From NCBI RefSeq assembly GCF_028389875.1, contig NC_084702.1, forward strand, positions 67,429,582 through 67,493,581: a stretch of DNA of 64,000 nt. Direction: 5' to 3'. A program made the position numbers and the translations under genes. Of the stretch, positions 50,901-57,292 are shown piece after piece (position 1 is the stretch's first letter; each line of letters starts with the position of its first letter). Below the pieces are notes generated by a model. That model was not told where the DNA came from. It saw nothing but the letters and a program-made list of their open reading frames with translations, and ran no database searches. This DNA comes from Rhea pennata. Taxonomy: Eukaryota; Chordata; Aves; Rheiformes; Rheidae.

Positions 50901-53900
50901 GATTGCATTCATTTAACTGTTAATTCATAAACTGAAGTAAAGCAGCTTAGTGTCAAATAAAATATTATTACATGAAATTAATGCCTTTCAGGCAACATTC
51001 AGCTGTTATATAAGAGTATACAAGAGCATAATTTCCTTTAAAAATGCATTGATTTTAATGTATTATGGCCTTCACAGAGCAAATCACTCATTTTTCATAT
51101 GTTATATAAGACGGGCTATCAGTATAGCACATTCTAGAAAAAAATGTTTTTATTTGAGATTTATAGCAATATGCTATATCTACCTATATTTTAAGATGGA
51201 AATATACCAACTTAAAATGAATTATACAAATATTTCTTTACAGAGAAAAGTTCTATATAAGAAATAGTTACTTATTACTATTTACAGAACTATTCAGGAT
51301 ATTATTCTTGTCAGATAACTTTTCCAAAATTCCATATAAGAATCCTGAGGTGTTTTTACATGTCAAAACATCTGCCAGTTGAAGATTGTGATAATTCAGC
51401 ATCTTTTGGGCATCGTACGAGGTCATTGTGTTTGATATTAATTTGTGAGGGAAAGTAGTAAAAGTTACAGATCTTGTAAAGGGCCATTTCAGTTAGAATA
51501 GAATTAGCATTGAGTTGTAAAAAATGCTTGAAAAAATGTCACATGAAATATGAGATTCTTTAGGTAGATATTACTATGGTTTTTGTTTGTTTTCTTAAGG
51601 ATACTTTAATGTCTTGTGTGTCAGAAAAGTTCAAATAAATAAGTAAAGAATTCCTTTAGGTAAAATAGTAAGATCTGGAGGTTGATGTAAATTGACCTGA
51701 AATATCACCACCAGAAATACTAGCAGAAAAGTGGTGTTTTCTGTACTACATGATGATTTCTCTACATTCAAGGAGCAATAGCAGCTTTGCAAAGAATGCA
51801 AAGGAATTTTACAAGTAAAGCTAATTAATTAATTCTAAAACCTGTGAATATGGTGGAGTGCATGAATTATTGAAAAAGCAGCATTTTAGCTTGACTATTT
51901 AAGCCTCCAACTCAATAAAAGAAGGAAATTTATATGGTAATTTCAAATCTAATGAAAGATGACTTGTCCCTTTAAAAACTGTACCATTTTGTCTGTACAA
52001 ACATACTAATGTTTACCTATATATATGTAATTATTATTACTAGTTTTGCTTTGGTTATCTGCATTATGCCAATTGACAGGTAAGTGTATCAGCAGAGGTG
52101 TTTTACCAAGGAAAGCAAGTAAATTTTTCAAAGGATTAAATATGTATGTGTGGTTTTGTCTGACTCTATTAGTAATGCAACAGGATGATAGATTAATTCA
52201 CTGGTGAGCAGCTGTTCTAATATCTTTCCATTCTCACATAAAAGAAAATTATCAATCTGATACAATTTAAAAAATTTAAACAATTATGGTTAATAGTAAT
52301 TAACTGATGTATATATCTTGAGAGACATTTTTATCCCATTAGGAAACTACACATATTTCTTCAAATTCGGTATGATAGCAAAATTTTCCATTTACATGAT
52401 TATCCATCTATATATTTTCCTATCTGAAATATGTATTTCACGATACTGAGAAAAATCTGCATTTGAGTAGCTCTAGAAGCAGAAGAAATATCAGGAATAT
52501 TTGAATTTAACTTAAATACATGTATATTTCAATTTTACAGATGGCTATGTTCTGAGAAGCAATTTAGTTGAGAAGTAAGTACCAAATGATCATTTTGAAA
52601 AAATTACTTTAATATTCAGTTTTATTCTAAACTATTTGTTAAGTAACAGGGAAATTTAATTATTTTAGTATGTACTAGTCCTGTAAATTCAATTTTTTTG
52701 GGGGGGAAAGGGGGGAGTTTAGCTTTCTCAAGAATTAATCACATACACGTATGCTAGAAATAATCCAGGGCTCCGTTCCTCATTGCTTACCCATAAACTC
52801 TGGTTTAAACCATGAAAAATGCCATAAATTGAGTATTATTGGGACTGCAATCTATTAATAAATTATCCATTAATGTAACTAAGTGCATAGAGGCCAATTT
52901 CAAATGTGTAACTAAACTAACCGTTTTTCTTTATTTTTATTTTTATTTCAATCCTATTTGAGAAGATTTGGTGTTGCTCAGAATTATGTGGAGTTCAGCA
53001 TTCAGGATCTAATTCAAAGCCCTTGTCAGACAAAGCCTTTCCATTTCCTTCAATGGGTTTTATTTTAGGCTTTAAAATATTAAATCAGATATCTGTTTTA
53101 GAATTCAGGCCCACAAACATTTATATAAGTGCTTAACATACATAAATAGCCTTATTGGCTTCCATGGGACTATTCATGTGTTTAAGTGACACATTTTGAA
53201 AATTCCTACTACATGTGGTGCCTATGTCATTTGTAGACATTACCTAAATTCATTATCTAGAAAGCTTTTCCTTCAAAACCATTGTCACATTGCCAAGTAC
53301 AAGAACAAATAAACATTGCAGGGACGTACTGATTTTCTTCACTCATATTTCCTGATTTTGATTTAAAAATTCAGCAAGAATTTCATTTTTAACATAACTA
53401 TATCTATGCGTTTGTTAAAATAGCCACTGAAAAAAATATATTTTTAAATTCTGTTAACAAAGGAAGCCTATGAATTTAGAAAGAAATATATCCAGCTTTA
53501 CCCTTCACTGAAAATTCTTTGACCAGGCCATCTTGCTCAGTCCTCTAAATTATAATATAGCTAAAATATAGCTAAAACCTGTGGATGAAGCTGTCATTTT
53601 GCTGGTTAGCAAATGAATTACTTGATACTTCTCTAAACCATGCTACTCATTTTATTTCTGCATGCAAATAGAAATATTAATTTATTAAATTTAAATTATT
53701 TTATTAAATACATTATTTTCCACTTTTTCTATTTTACAGTGATGGAGAGATTTATGATGACATTGGTGATGGTACGTTAGATATTTCAAGCAATACTTAA
53801 TTCAATTATAACAAATAACTTCATCCCTGAATCAAAGTACTACAGAATACTAATATATTTGCATTTTATTTCTATTTCAGGTTGCATCTATGATAATGAC

Positions 53901-53903
53901 TAA
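6993..53903 (+). CDS. FYB1: FYB1 (ADAP/SLAP-130) adaptor protein, whole spliced CDS
   Basis: FYB1 is a cytosolic adaptor of T cells, myeloid cells and platelets. It links SLP-76, FYN, SKAP1 and Ena/VASP to integrin activation and actin. The coding exons are 6993-8139, 28702-28882, 30632-30690, 31614-31633, 32420-32466, 33930-34050, 35668-35824, 37716-37860, 40737-40765, 41903-41972, 42520-42660, 43312-43343, 44413-44482, 45883-45988, 47900-48062, 52541-52574, 53740-53771 and 53881-53903. All phases join, giving 849 aa from the ATG at 7020. Order of parts: proline-rich region (1-433), YDDV at Y442, YEDI at Y469, charged helix (476-516), hSH3-N (517-580), YDDV at Y606, FPPPP (629-633), YDGI at Y639, cassette (650-696), YDDV at Y715, charged helix (740-766), hSH3-C (767-832), YDDI at Y837 and C-terminal CIYDND. 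Human isoforms are 783 and 829 aa. Identity rests on recall of the human protein; the phase check is independent of it. Confidence 0.97.
8918..8957 (+). repeat. Compound (TG)n(GA)n microsatellite
   Basis: Alternating TG to 8930 passes directly into GA to 8957. Both halves are uninterrupted, so it is probably length-variable. Confidence 0.95.
9471..9488 (+). repeat. T18 homopolymer
   Basis: Uninterrupted run of 18 T followed by CTTATAG. Confidence 0.9.
10071..10189 (+). CDS. Candidate alternative terminal exon of FYB1
   Basis: A good acceptor (TTTTGCTTATTCAG, ending at 10070) precedes an open frame in the phase that exon 1 needs. The A at 8139 joins AA to make lysine; 38 more codons follow, then TAA at 10187-10189. 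The peptide begins KYNIAWAPVVYSAPTNGLLE and ends DQIERIRDECL. Use would give a protein of about 412 aa with only the proline-rich half and no tyrosine or hSH3 modules. No close AATAAA is seen downstream. I do not recognise the peptide. Without transcripts this stays a candidate; a 38-codon open frame can arise by chance. Confidence 0.3.
11375..11417 (+). repeat. Pyrimidine tract, (TTTTC)n-like
   Basis: Repeats of TTTTC grade into a T run. Only one A interrupts the stretch. Confidence 0.8.
11618..11638 (+). repeat. (TATT)5 microsatellite
   Basis: About five perfect TATT units within intron 1. Confidence 0.9.
12570..12611 (+). repeat. Short direct repeat TGGAGAAACGAAAGGC x2
   Basis: Two 16-nt copies with a period of 26 differ at one base (CG versus TG, a typical CpG decay). 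Confidence 0.8.
13524..13544 (+). repeat. T21 homopolymer
   Basis: Uninterrupted run of 21 T. Confidence 0.9.
16092..16109. repeat. 18-bp perfect palindrome TCCTTTTTTAAAAAAGGA
   Basis: A perfect inverted repeat with no spacer. The core T6A6 also makes rigid, bent DNA. Confidence 0.85.
17278..17324 (+). repeat. T-rich tract with (TTG)5
   Basis: A T run, then five TTG units, then a long T run. Confidence 0.9.
24920..25345 (-). repeat. Old degraded CR1 LINE fragment
   Basis: The + strand reads like reversed CR1: CATCTAATCCATCCTTGTGC near the start, a CCTTGTGCTTTAAGGGCA block, then CAACCACAATTTGTTCAGTATCT and CTTTGGGCTCTCTCCAGTTGG. Divergence is high, so boundaries are approximate. Confidence 0.7.
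26081..26254 (+). repeat. Degraded CR1 LINE 3' end
   Basis: It contains GGACAAGTTGCCCAGAGATG and CTCCGTTCCTGGAAATATTC, a decayed TAGAGCAGGAAGCTGGTCTAG segment, and the terminal ATTCTATGATTTTGTGATTCT octamers of the family. Confidence 0.85.
26823..26862 (+). other. Perfect 11-bp hairpin with competing upstream arm
   Basis: AAAGAGATCAC (26837-26847) and GTGATCTCTTT (26852-26862) pair perfectly around a CTCT loop. GATCTCTTT at 26823-26831 can pair with the same middle arm, so two hairpins exclude each other. It lies in intron 1; no function is known. Confidence 0.6.
26965..26980 (+). repeat. T16 homopolymer
   Basis: Run of T followed by GAGACACAATGACC in intron 1. Confidence 0.85.
27791..27835 (+). 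repeat. CT-rich tract (CCTCT)n
   Basis: An imperfect TCCTC repeat, almost pure pyrimidine, about 900 bp before exon 2. Confidence 0.8.
28702..28882 (+). CDS. FYB1: FYB1 coding exon 2 (second proline-rich segment)
   Basis: The acceptor is TTTTCAG and the donor AAT|GTAAGT. The 181-nt exon completes a serine codon split A|GC and encodes residues 374-433. It holds dense proline runs (SPPVPPPH, LPPLPPASHP and SLPPRN). These align with the human stretch LPPPPPSHP...PSLPPRN, which gives SH3-type ligand sites. It leaves in phase 2. Confidence 0.95.
28998..29250 (-). repeat. CR1 LINE fragment, reversed
   Basis: It begins ATCACAGTATCACAAAATCAC, the reverse of the CR1 tail, then GGGGTTGGCAGGAACCTCTG and GATGATCTGGTCTAACTCCC. 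It runs on with decayed similarity to about 29250. Confidence 0.85.
29948..29961 (-). promoter_or_regulatory. CTCF-like site
   Basis: On the minus strand it reads CCACTAGATGGGGC. This agrees with the CTCF core CCASYAGRKGGCRS except for one base. It sits in the most GC-rich part of intron 2. Binding is not shown by sequence alone. Confidence 0.35.
30632..30690 (+). CDS. FYB1: FYB1 coding exon 3 (SPDNEENYDDVEF)
   Basis: The acceptor is ATTTACAG and the donor TGG|GTACGT. The exon is 59 nt, phase 2 in and phase 1 out, residues 434-454. It carries a Y-D-D-V motif at Y442, the consensus bound by the SLP-76 SH2 domain. The aligned human stretch, as I recall it, reads VNEDNQDGV and has no tyrosine. 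Confidence 0.93.
30691..31613 (+). other. FYB1: FYB1 intron 3
   Basis: A 0.9-kb intron with no repeats or coding sequence that I can name. A GC-richer stretch near 31250-31420 gives overlapping frames on both strands, with no recognisable protein. Confidence 0.8.
31614..31633 (+). CDS. FYB1: FYB1 coding exon 4 (20-nt microexon)
   Basis: The exon lies between acceptor ATATAG and donor GAG|GTAAGT. It completes a glycine codon and encodes GHGNIEE (residues 454-460), phase 1 in and phase 0 out. Only this 20-nt length connects exon 3 to exon 5 in frame. The human counterpart is the GNLDEEQ region. Confidence 0.9.
31634..32419 (+). other. FYB1: FYB1 intron 4
   Basis: A 0.8-kb AT-rich intron; nothing recognisable in it. 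Just after the donor there is a short duplication, CCATCCACGATACCATCCATGAT. Confidence 0.8.
32420..32466 (+). CDS. FYB1: FYB1 coding exon 5 (YEDI motif)
   Basis: The acceptor is TTCTTTTAG and the donor CAG|GTAGTA. The 47-nt exon encodes GQESTEEMYEDISNV (residues 461-475), phase 0 in and phase 2 out. It matches human EQDSEGETYEDIEAS. The acidic context around Y469 fits a tyrosine phosphorylation site. Confidence 0.94.
32467..33929 (+). other. FYB1: FYB1 intron 5
   Basis: A 1.5-kb intron with an uncommon but acceptable donor, CAG|GTAGTA. No gene or known repeat seen. Confidence 0.8.
33930..34050 (+). CDS. FYB1: FYB1 coding exon 6 (charged helix before hSH3-N)
   Basis: The acceptor is TTTCTAG and the donor AAA|GTAAGC. 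The 121-nt purine-rich exon encodes residues 476-516. They are almost only K, E, Q, D and R and end in KKEQEIRKKFK, nearly identical to human. This forms the amphipathic N-terminal helix that packs on the first helically extended SH3 fold. It leaves in phase 0. Confidence 0.96.
34051..35667 (+). other. FYB1: FYB1 intron 6
   Basis: A 1.6-kb AT-rich intron between the helix exon and the hSH3-N core exon. Nothing else recognised. Confidence 0.8.
35668..35824 (+). CDS. FYB1: FYB1 coding exon 7 (hSH3-N core)
   Basis: The acceptor is CTGTGCAG and the donor CTT|GTAAGT. The exon is 157 nt, residues 517-568. It opens LMGPIQVLHQARAC and carries KGGKNELTV, GDQIEIIR and DNPEGKWLGR, the core strands of the first hSH3 domain. 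In the human domain these folds bind acidic phospholipids rather than ordinary PxxP ligands. Human has ACCD where this protein has ACAD, so one of two neighbouring cysteines is absent. The linker after WLGR (IKGSY) is one residue shorter than human TARGSY. It ends in phase 1 inside a tyrosine codon. Confidence 0.96.
35825..37715 (+). other. FYB1: FYB1 intron 7
   Basis: A 1.9-kb intron. It carries a 13-nt direct repeat AAGACATGCTTGG at 36588-36600 and 36609-36621. No gene seen. Confidence 0.8.
36588..36621 (+). repeat. Short direct repeat AAGACATGCTTGG x2
   Basis: Two perfect 13-nt copies with a period of 21. Confidence 0.8.
37716..37860 (+). CDS. FYB1: FYB1 coding exon 8 (end of hSH3-N and YDDV)
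   Basis: The acceptor is CATTTAG and the donor CAG|GTATGT. The exon is 145 nt, residues 569-616. It completes the SH3 with YGYVKTTVVEIDYDSL. It then gives a variable linker and the motif DQEVYDDVGEQD, with Y606 equivalent to human Tyr595, a SLP-76 SH2 site. It leaves in phase 2. Confidence 0.96.
37861..40736 (+). other. FYB1: FYB1 intron 8
   Basis: A 2.9-kb intron. It includes a small CR1 tail at 39884-39945; the rest is unique AT-rich sequence without coding signal. Confidence 0.8.
39884..39945 (+). repeat. Small CR1 LINE 3' fragment
   Basis: AGTTGGACTATGACCTCCTG, GGGTCCCTTCTAATCTGAAT and TATCCTTTGAT match the last 60 bases of CR1, decayed. Confidence 0.75.
40737..40765 (+). CDS. FYB1: FYB1 coding exon 9 (29-nt Ser/Gly linker microexon)
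   Basis: The acceptor is TGCTTTTCAG and the donor AAA|GTAAGT. The exon encodes SQSGGQSGTE (residues 617-626), phase 2 in and phase 1 out. It aligns with human SHSQSGSGG, just before the FPPPP site. Confidence 0.92.
40766..41902 (+). other. FYB1: FYB1 intron 9
   Basis: A 1.1-kb intron with no repeat or gene recognised. Confidence 0.8.
41903..41972 (+). CDS. FYB1: FYB1 coding exon 10 (FPPPP and YDGI)
   Basis: The exon is 70 nt, residues 627-649. It encodes MMFPPPPSDQEIYDGIDDED. FPPPP (629-633) is an Ena/VASP EVH1 ligand, and YDGI (Y639) matches the human FYN SH2 site. The acceptor (GTCTTGAAG) is weak in pyrimidines, but it is the only one that joins in frame. The donor is TCG|GTAAGG. It leaves in phase 2. 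Confidence 0.93.
41973..42519 (+). other. FYB1: FYB1 intron 10
   Basis: A 0.55-kb intron upstream of the cassette exon. Its last 40 bases have a weak pyrimidine tract, which fits regulated inclusion of exon 11. Confidence 0.8.
42520..42660 (+). CDS. FYB1: FYB1 coding exon 11 (FYB-130 cassette exon)
   Basis: The exon is 141 nt, phase 2 in and phase 2 out, so it can be skipped without a frameshift. It adds 47 residues (651-697 region) including DIWSWGILKRLKVKDDKKKS. This matches the WSWGILKMLKGKDDRKKS core of the insert that separates human FYB-130 from FYB-120. The acceptor is CCAAAG at 42514-42519, poor in pyrimidines, as is common for regulated exons. The donor is GTT|GTAAGA. The basic cluster may be a nuclear-localisation or membrane-binding patch; that is inference. 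Confidence 0.9.
42661..43311 (+). other. FYB1: FYB1 intron 11
   Basis: A 0.65-kb intron downstream of the cassette exon, with a strong acceptor at its end. It contains a GCATG-type element (AAATCATGCATC near 42753), but no clear RBFOX TGCATG cluster. Confidence 0.75.
43312..43343 (+). CDS. FYB1: FYB1 coding exon 12 (SPAKQFGK)
   Basis: A strong acceptor (CTTTTCTTTTCAG) and donor AAG|GTAATA flank 32 nt encoding (F)VISPAKQFGK, residues 697-707. It aligns with human FPAPPKQLDMG. When exon 11 is skipped the first codon becomes CG|T (Arg) and the frame holds. It leaves in phase 1. Confidence 0.93.
43344..44412 (+). other. FYB1: FYB1 intron 12
   Basis: A 1.1-kb AT-rich intron; nothing else recognised. 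Confidence 0.8.
44413..44482 (+). CDS. FYB1: FYB1 coding exon 13 (YDDV), ends at a GC donor
   Basis: The acceptor is CTTGTTTCAG. The exon encodes DCGDSDVYDDVDSSDFPPPSAGL (residues 708-730), given here as one motif block around Y715. Y715 equals human Tyr651, a SLP-76 SH2 site. The exon must end in phase 2 to join exon 14. The only suitable donor is CAA|GCAAGT, the GC-AG consensus. The nearby GTGAAC at 44487 gives phase 0 and a stop 14 codons into exon 14. Confidence 0.92.
44483..45882 (+). other. FYB1: FYB1 intron 13, GC-AG type
   Basis: It begins GCAAGT and ends TTTTAG. The donor context CTCAA|GCAAGT matches the GC-AG class, which needs strong pairing elsewhere with U1. Short open frames inside it (for example 44566-44769) are random. 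Confidence 0.85.
45883..45988 (+). CDS. FYB1: FYB1 coding exon 14 (charged helix before hSH3-C)
   Basis: The acceptor is TGTATTTTAG and the donor AAA|GTAAGT. The 106-nt exon encodes residues 731-766: SSKSVSLGKGK, then a lysine/glutamate-rich helix ending EEKEFRKKFK. It matches human KLKKQEKEEKDFRKKFK. It leaves in phase 0, as exon 6 does. Confidence 0.95.
45989..47899 (+). other. FYB1: FYB1 intron 14
   Basis: A 1.9-kb intron before the hSH3-C core. It holds a G-rich tract at 46986-47013; otherwise nothing recognised. Confidence 0.8.
46986..47013 (+). repeat. G-rich tract (G12, then G-A repeats)
   Basis: G12 then AGGGGGG and (GA)n. On the coding strand it could form a G-quadruplex in the pre-mRNA, 0.9 kb before exon 15. 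Confidence 0.85.
47900..48062 (+). CDS. FYB1: FYB1 coding exon 15 (hSH3-C core)
   Basis: The acceptor is TTTTTACAG and the donor AAT|GTAAGT. The exon is 163 nt, residues 767-820. It opens FEGEIKVLYSTTT and carries RRWGSKDLQVKPGESLEII and TDDTKVLCRNEEGK, very close to the human C-terminal hSH3. It leaves in phase 1 within a tyrosine codon. Confidence 0.97.
48063..52540 (+). other. FYB1: FYB1 intron 15 (4.5 kb)
   Basis: A very AT-rich intron. It has a (TTA)n tract at 48222-48241 and a GC-richer stretch at 48470-48740 with an open frame of no known family. No gene seen. Confidence 0.8.
48222..48241 (+). repeat. (TTA)n microsatellite
   Basis: Imperfect TTATTT start followed by perfect TTA units. 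Confidence 0.8.
52541..52574 (+). CDS. FYB1: FYB1 coding exon 16 (end of hSH3-C)
   Basis: The acceptor is CAATTTTACAG and the donor GAA|GTAAGT. The 34-nt exon encodes YGYVLRSNLVE (821-831), the last SH3 strand. Human has YGYVLRSYLAD. Confidence 0.95.
52575..53739 (+). other. FYB1: FYB1 intron 16
   Basis: A 1.2-kb intron with a T7G7A3G6 run at 52693-52717. The segment 52961-53180 contains CTTCAATGGGTTTTA and CTTCCATGGGACTATT, phrases that recur in old amniote interspersed repeats; the family is not certain. Confidence 0.7.
52693..52717 (+). repeat. T/G homopolymer cluster
   Basis: T7, G7, A3 and G6 in sequence. Confidence 0.8.
53740..53771 (+). CDS. FYB1: FYB1 coding exon 17 (YDDI tail)
   Basis: The acceptor is CTATTTTACAG and the donor ATG|GTACGT. 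The 32-nt exon encodes NDGEIYDDIGD (832-842), human NDGEIYDDIAD. Y837 lies in an acidic context. Confidence 0.95.
53881..53903 (+). CDS. FYB1: FYB1 terminal coding exon 18 (GCIYDND, stop)
   Basis: The acceptor is TTCTATTTCAG. The codons give GCIYDND and TAA at 53901-53903, identical to the human C-terminus. The intron before it is only 109 nt. Confidence 0.96.
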
Positions 53904-54794
53904 TGCTGAATTCTGTGAGTTAAGAGCTTCATGGAGAATTAAAATTTATATTGAACTTCCTCATTGTCAAAGACAAGGAAATCACCAAAGTTGACTGGTT
54001 ACAGCTTATTCAGTTACATCCTGTCTACTTGACAAGTTTGGTTAGCATTTTTTTATAACTTCAGGGTTTTGTCATCAGTTGCTTTGTATGACATTTTTAC
54101 TGCTATTTATCAGAGCAATTAAAATCCAGGGAAGATAAACTAAAGTTAAAGTTACCATCTTCTGCTTCCTTTCTATATTTGTCACAGTCCATGTATAAGA
54201 AGTCCCAAAGCTATACCCAAAGAGGCCAGTTCAGTTCTGTGAAGGATGCAGAGGAAAATAAGCCTCTGTAACAGGTTTTTCTCCAACTCTTTTCTATTAA
54301 GCACCAGGGAATGCCACTCTGGGGAGGATAATATCCTGAAAAGAAATGCCTGTCTTTGGTGATAAGATCCAATTGTAAAAACAGGAAAAAAAAGTGGGTA
54401 TTGAGAAGACAATATATTGCTGACCTGCCATTCCAGTTGTAATAGTGTTAGCTACACTGACATGTACAGCCATGTACCTTTATTGCTGAAGTTTTATGTT
54501 GCACTAGTAATAGAATACAGTTTTCTAAAATTTACTTAATTATTTTGTAAGTACTTTTTGACTAATATTAATAGTACAACAGTAAGCATAAGTTATATAT
54601 GTTACATACAGCACACTGAGATATAAAACATGGAAAATTCTAATTTATAGTATATTTTTGGTCAGAATATTTTCAGAATGTTTCAGCTAAGATTTAATTT
54701 TTGTTTAGTTTAAAGATATATTTTTGTCACTATAGCTATTTAGGCATTAAAATGGACCAGGAGGTTACGATAAACTGGTGGGAAATATCTTCTA

Positions 54795-54799
<5 letters not shown>

Positions 54800-54830
<31 letters not shown>
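54800..54830 (+). repeat. A31 tract in the FYB1 3' UTR
   Basis: Uninterrupted A run followed by GTATATATAT. It could cause internal oligo-dT priming in cDNA libraries and so false 3' ends. Confidence 0.95.
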
Positions 54831-54833
<3 letters not shown>

Positions 54834-55723
54834 TATATATTTATCTGTGTATATTTATCACACCATTTTGATGCTATATTTTTCTTTTAAGTATTACTGT
54901 TTTACATTGGGCTTAGCTAAATGATAGTACATAAATTAAACATTTCAGAAACATTATAGAAAGAACATTTATTCCTAACACACCCCAAATCATTAGCAAT
55001 GCTGTTATATAGCAGAACAATAGCAAAATAAAAGAATCAGTGAACCGTAATAAAAAATATCACATTACACATACTCATATATCAAAATCCACTGGAAATC
55101 AAAGGAAATTTACAGTGAACTCCCAACAGGAAGATCGTGTACAGAAAATAGAGCATTTATTTGTAATCTGTGGTGCTTAGGGTATAGTGCTAGCTGTCAA
55201 TAACGTGTTACAATGTATATGGCTGAATCAGTGCAGGTAACTCCTCTTGATAATCAAGTTTCCTATAATCCTCAAGAGAAGTGAGATGCACTATGCAAAC
55301 CAAAGCAATGTAGCAAGCTAGCAAGTCTGGATGAAAAATATAAAGTCAGAAATTCTGGGTCTGCTGAAGTCAGTGGGAGTTTTGTTATTACCTTCAGTAA
55401 GCTGAGATTTTGTCTTACACAAGTGTTTCTTTTTTATTCATGGTTCCAAGTACAGTAAATCTCTAGGGACGTATAATGCTATTAGGATGTCAAACATAAA
55501 ATTAACTGTAGAGATAAGAGCCAATAAGCTGTTCTATACTATATTTAAAATCATTGATACTGTGCTCTAGTATCTAGTGCTAGTGTGGAAATTGTAAGTA
55601 AACTTGAGTTTCCAGTTCTATGTTTGCTATTCAAAGCAGCATCCAAATATACAAATAGCCATTTTAAATGTGTAAATATCAGCACCAGCACCAAAATTTA
55701 AAACAATCTTGTGCATTAAGTAC

Positions 55724-55729
55724 AATAAA
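55724..55729 (+). terminator. Candidate FYB1 polyadenylation signal AATAAA
   Basis: A canonical AATAAA is followed about 30-40 nt later by a T/G-rich stretch (TGTTTTGTTTGTTTTT), the normal arrangement for cleavage. An ATTAAA at 56038-56043 with a downstream TTTTTGTGTCC is a second good candidate. Confidence 0.45.
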
Positions 55730-57256
55730 TGTGGCTGACTATTCAGCTGCTGCTGTTTTGTTTGTTTTTCAGAGGTGTTCAAGAGGCTATATGCATAAAA
55801 TTAGTGATATGCTAAAGAACTGAGGGGGAACTCGGACTTTCAGAAACATAGGTCCATTTGTCAGTTAATAATAGGATAAATACATTCATAGTTTCCCCAG
55901 TTAAATATTTCAAAAAGAGTTTGTATTAAATTTCAGAATACACGCCCAATCTTGTTTCAGCTGTAACTGATAATAGAACTTTGCATGCTATTGTAGGACC
56001 AACATAGGAACTTTATGTTGTATGAACTTTAAATTGTATTAAAGGACTTGAGTGAAGTACAACCTTTTTGTGTCCCCCTGCATAAATGTGAATTTTACTC
56101 TTTGTGGGAATTTTGGTTATATATTTTGGCTACCCTTTCCATTTTTTCAACCTTGATGTGATAGATGTAGCTACTGTGCTTCCTTATTGATTATACTGAC
56201 TCTGAATTAGCCTCATGATGCACTAAATGATCATAAGAAACCATCATAAGATACTTCAAGCTGAAAATCTGTGCTTTCTGCAAAATACAGTGTGATTGGA
56301 ATAGGGTGTTGAAATGTGTTATAAGGTATTATACATTGAAAATTACTGGTATCGTATATTTTTCTTTTAGTTATTTTACCAATGCCCTTACTGCATACAA
56401 GTTTTTTCTTTCTTCAGAATATAATAGGCTTTCTTAGAAGAAATATGGATGCACCACATTCTGCCAAAGCAGAAGAGCAGTATCTAAAAAAATAACTTGA
56501 ATATTATCACTGTGCAGCAGACATAGTGAAAATTGACTTATTACTGCTGTGATGGCAGTACAGCTACAGTGTGGCATTTATTTATCAGTAATTGCTTTTC
56601 AGAATTTTCAGTAAGCAGAAAAACAGAAAAATCTGAACTTAAACATTTTAATCAAAATTATATTTAGGTGTTTCTCATATGTAATTTGTTCTATTATCTT
56701 TAAAAAATCATAATGAAAGAAACGGAAAGCTGTTCTTCCTCTTCCTCCCCACTCCCCTCCCCAGCCCTTTCCAAACTCGGTCTACAGTCCTGGAGTATTT
56801 GGCTGTGTCTACTAAAACATTCAGCAGTGAAAGCATTAAAGTGTTGACCTACAAATTAGACTTCAGTGTGAAGAGAGGTGGTTTGCGTCTGTGTCCTACC
56901 TCTCAGGGTCCCAGTAAACAAGCTAAGCAAAACAAAAACTGGAGGGTGAAAAAGGCTCTTTTTTCCAGTTCAGTAGCTTTAGAGCTTTTTCTCTGCTTTT
57001 ACCACAGGCTCTGGACTATAGGAATGCAGCTGATCTCCTGTGCATTCCTGCGTAAGAGGTTTATATTTTGGATCCACGTAATTGCGGATCCCTTGGCTAC
57101 TCCTCCCACGGCGGTAACAAAACTCTCCTGTGTGTGCGATCTGGTTGCATAACCCACCTCAGCTGGTGGAGTCGTGGGAGCCGAGACGTGAGATCCCCTC
57201 TCTTGAGGATTAGCCCTTAGCCCTACAGTAGTTCCTGACACAAAAACGAGCGTCCT

Positions 57257-57292
57257 GCGCGCGCGCGCGTGCGTGTGGCGTGTCTGTGTGTG
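57257..57292 (+). repeat. (CG)n/(TG)n repeat
   Basis: CGCGCGCGCGCGTGCGTGTG passes into TG units. Alternating purine-pyrimidine sequence like this can form Z-DNA. Confidence 0.9.

Larger units (their letters stand above)
53904..55750 (+). other. FYB1: FYB1 3' untranslated region (end uncertain)
   Basis: This AT-rich sequence follows the stop and has no coding signal. It contains a 31-base A run (54800-54830) followed by TATATATAT, and several ATTTA motifs. Possible cleavage signals are ATTAAA at 53938, 54118 and 54746, and AATAAA at 55027, 55049 and 55724. The true end is a guess between about 55.05 and 56.06 kb. Confidence 0.6.

Noticed and set aside
56799..57152. 117-codon open frame downstream of FYB1
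   Set aside because: It starts at a non-ATG codon, overlaps an opposite-strand frame and shows no family features.
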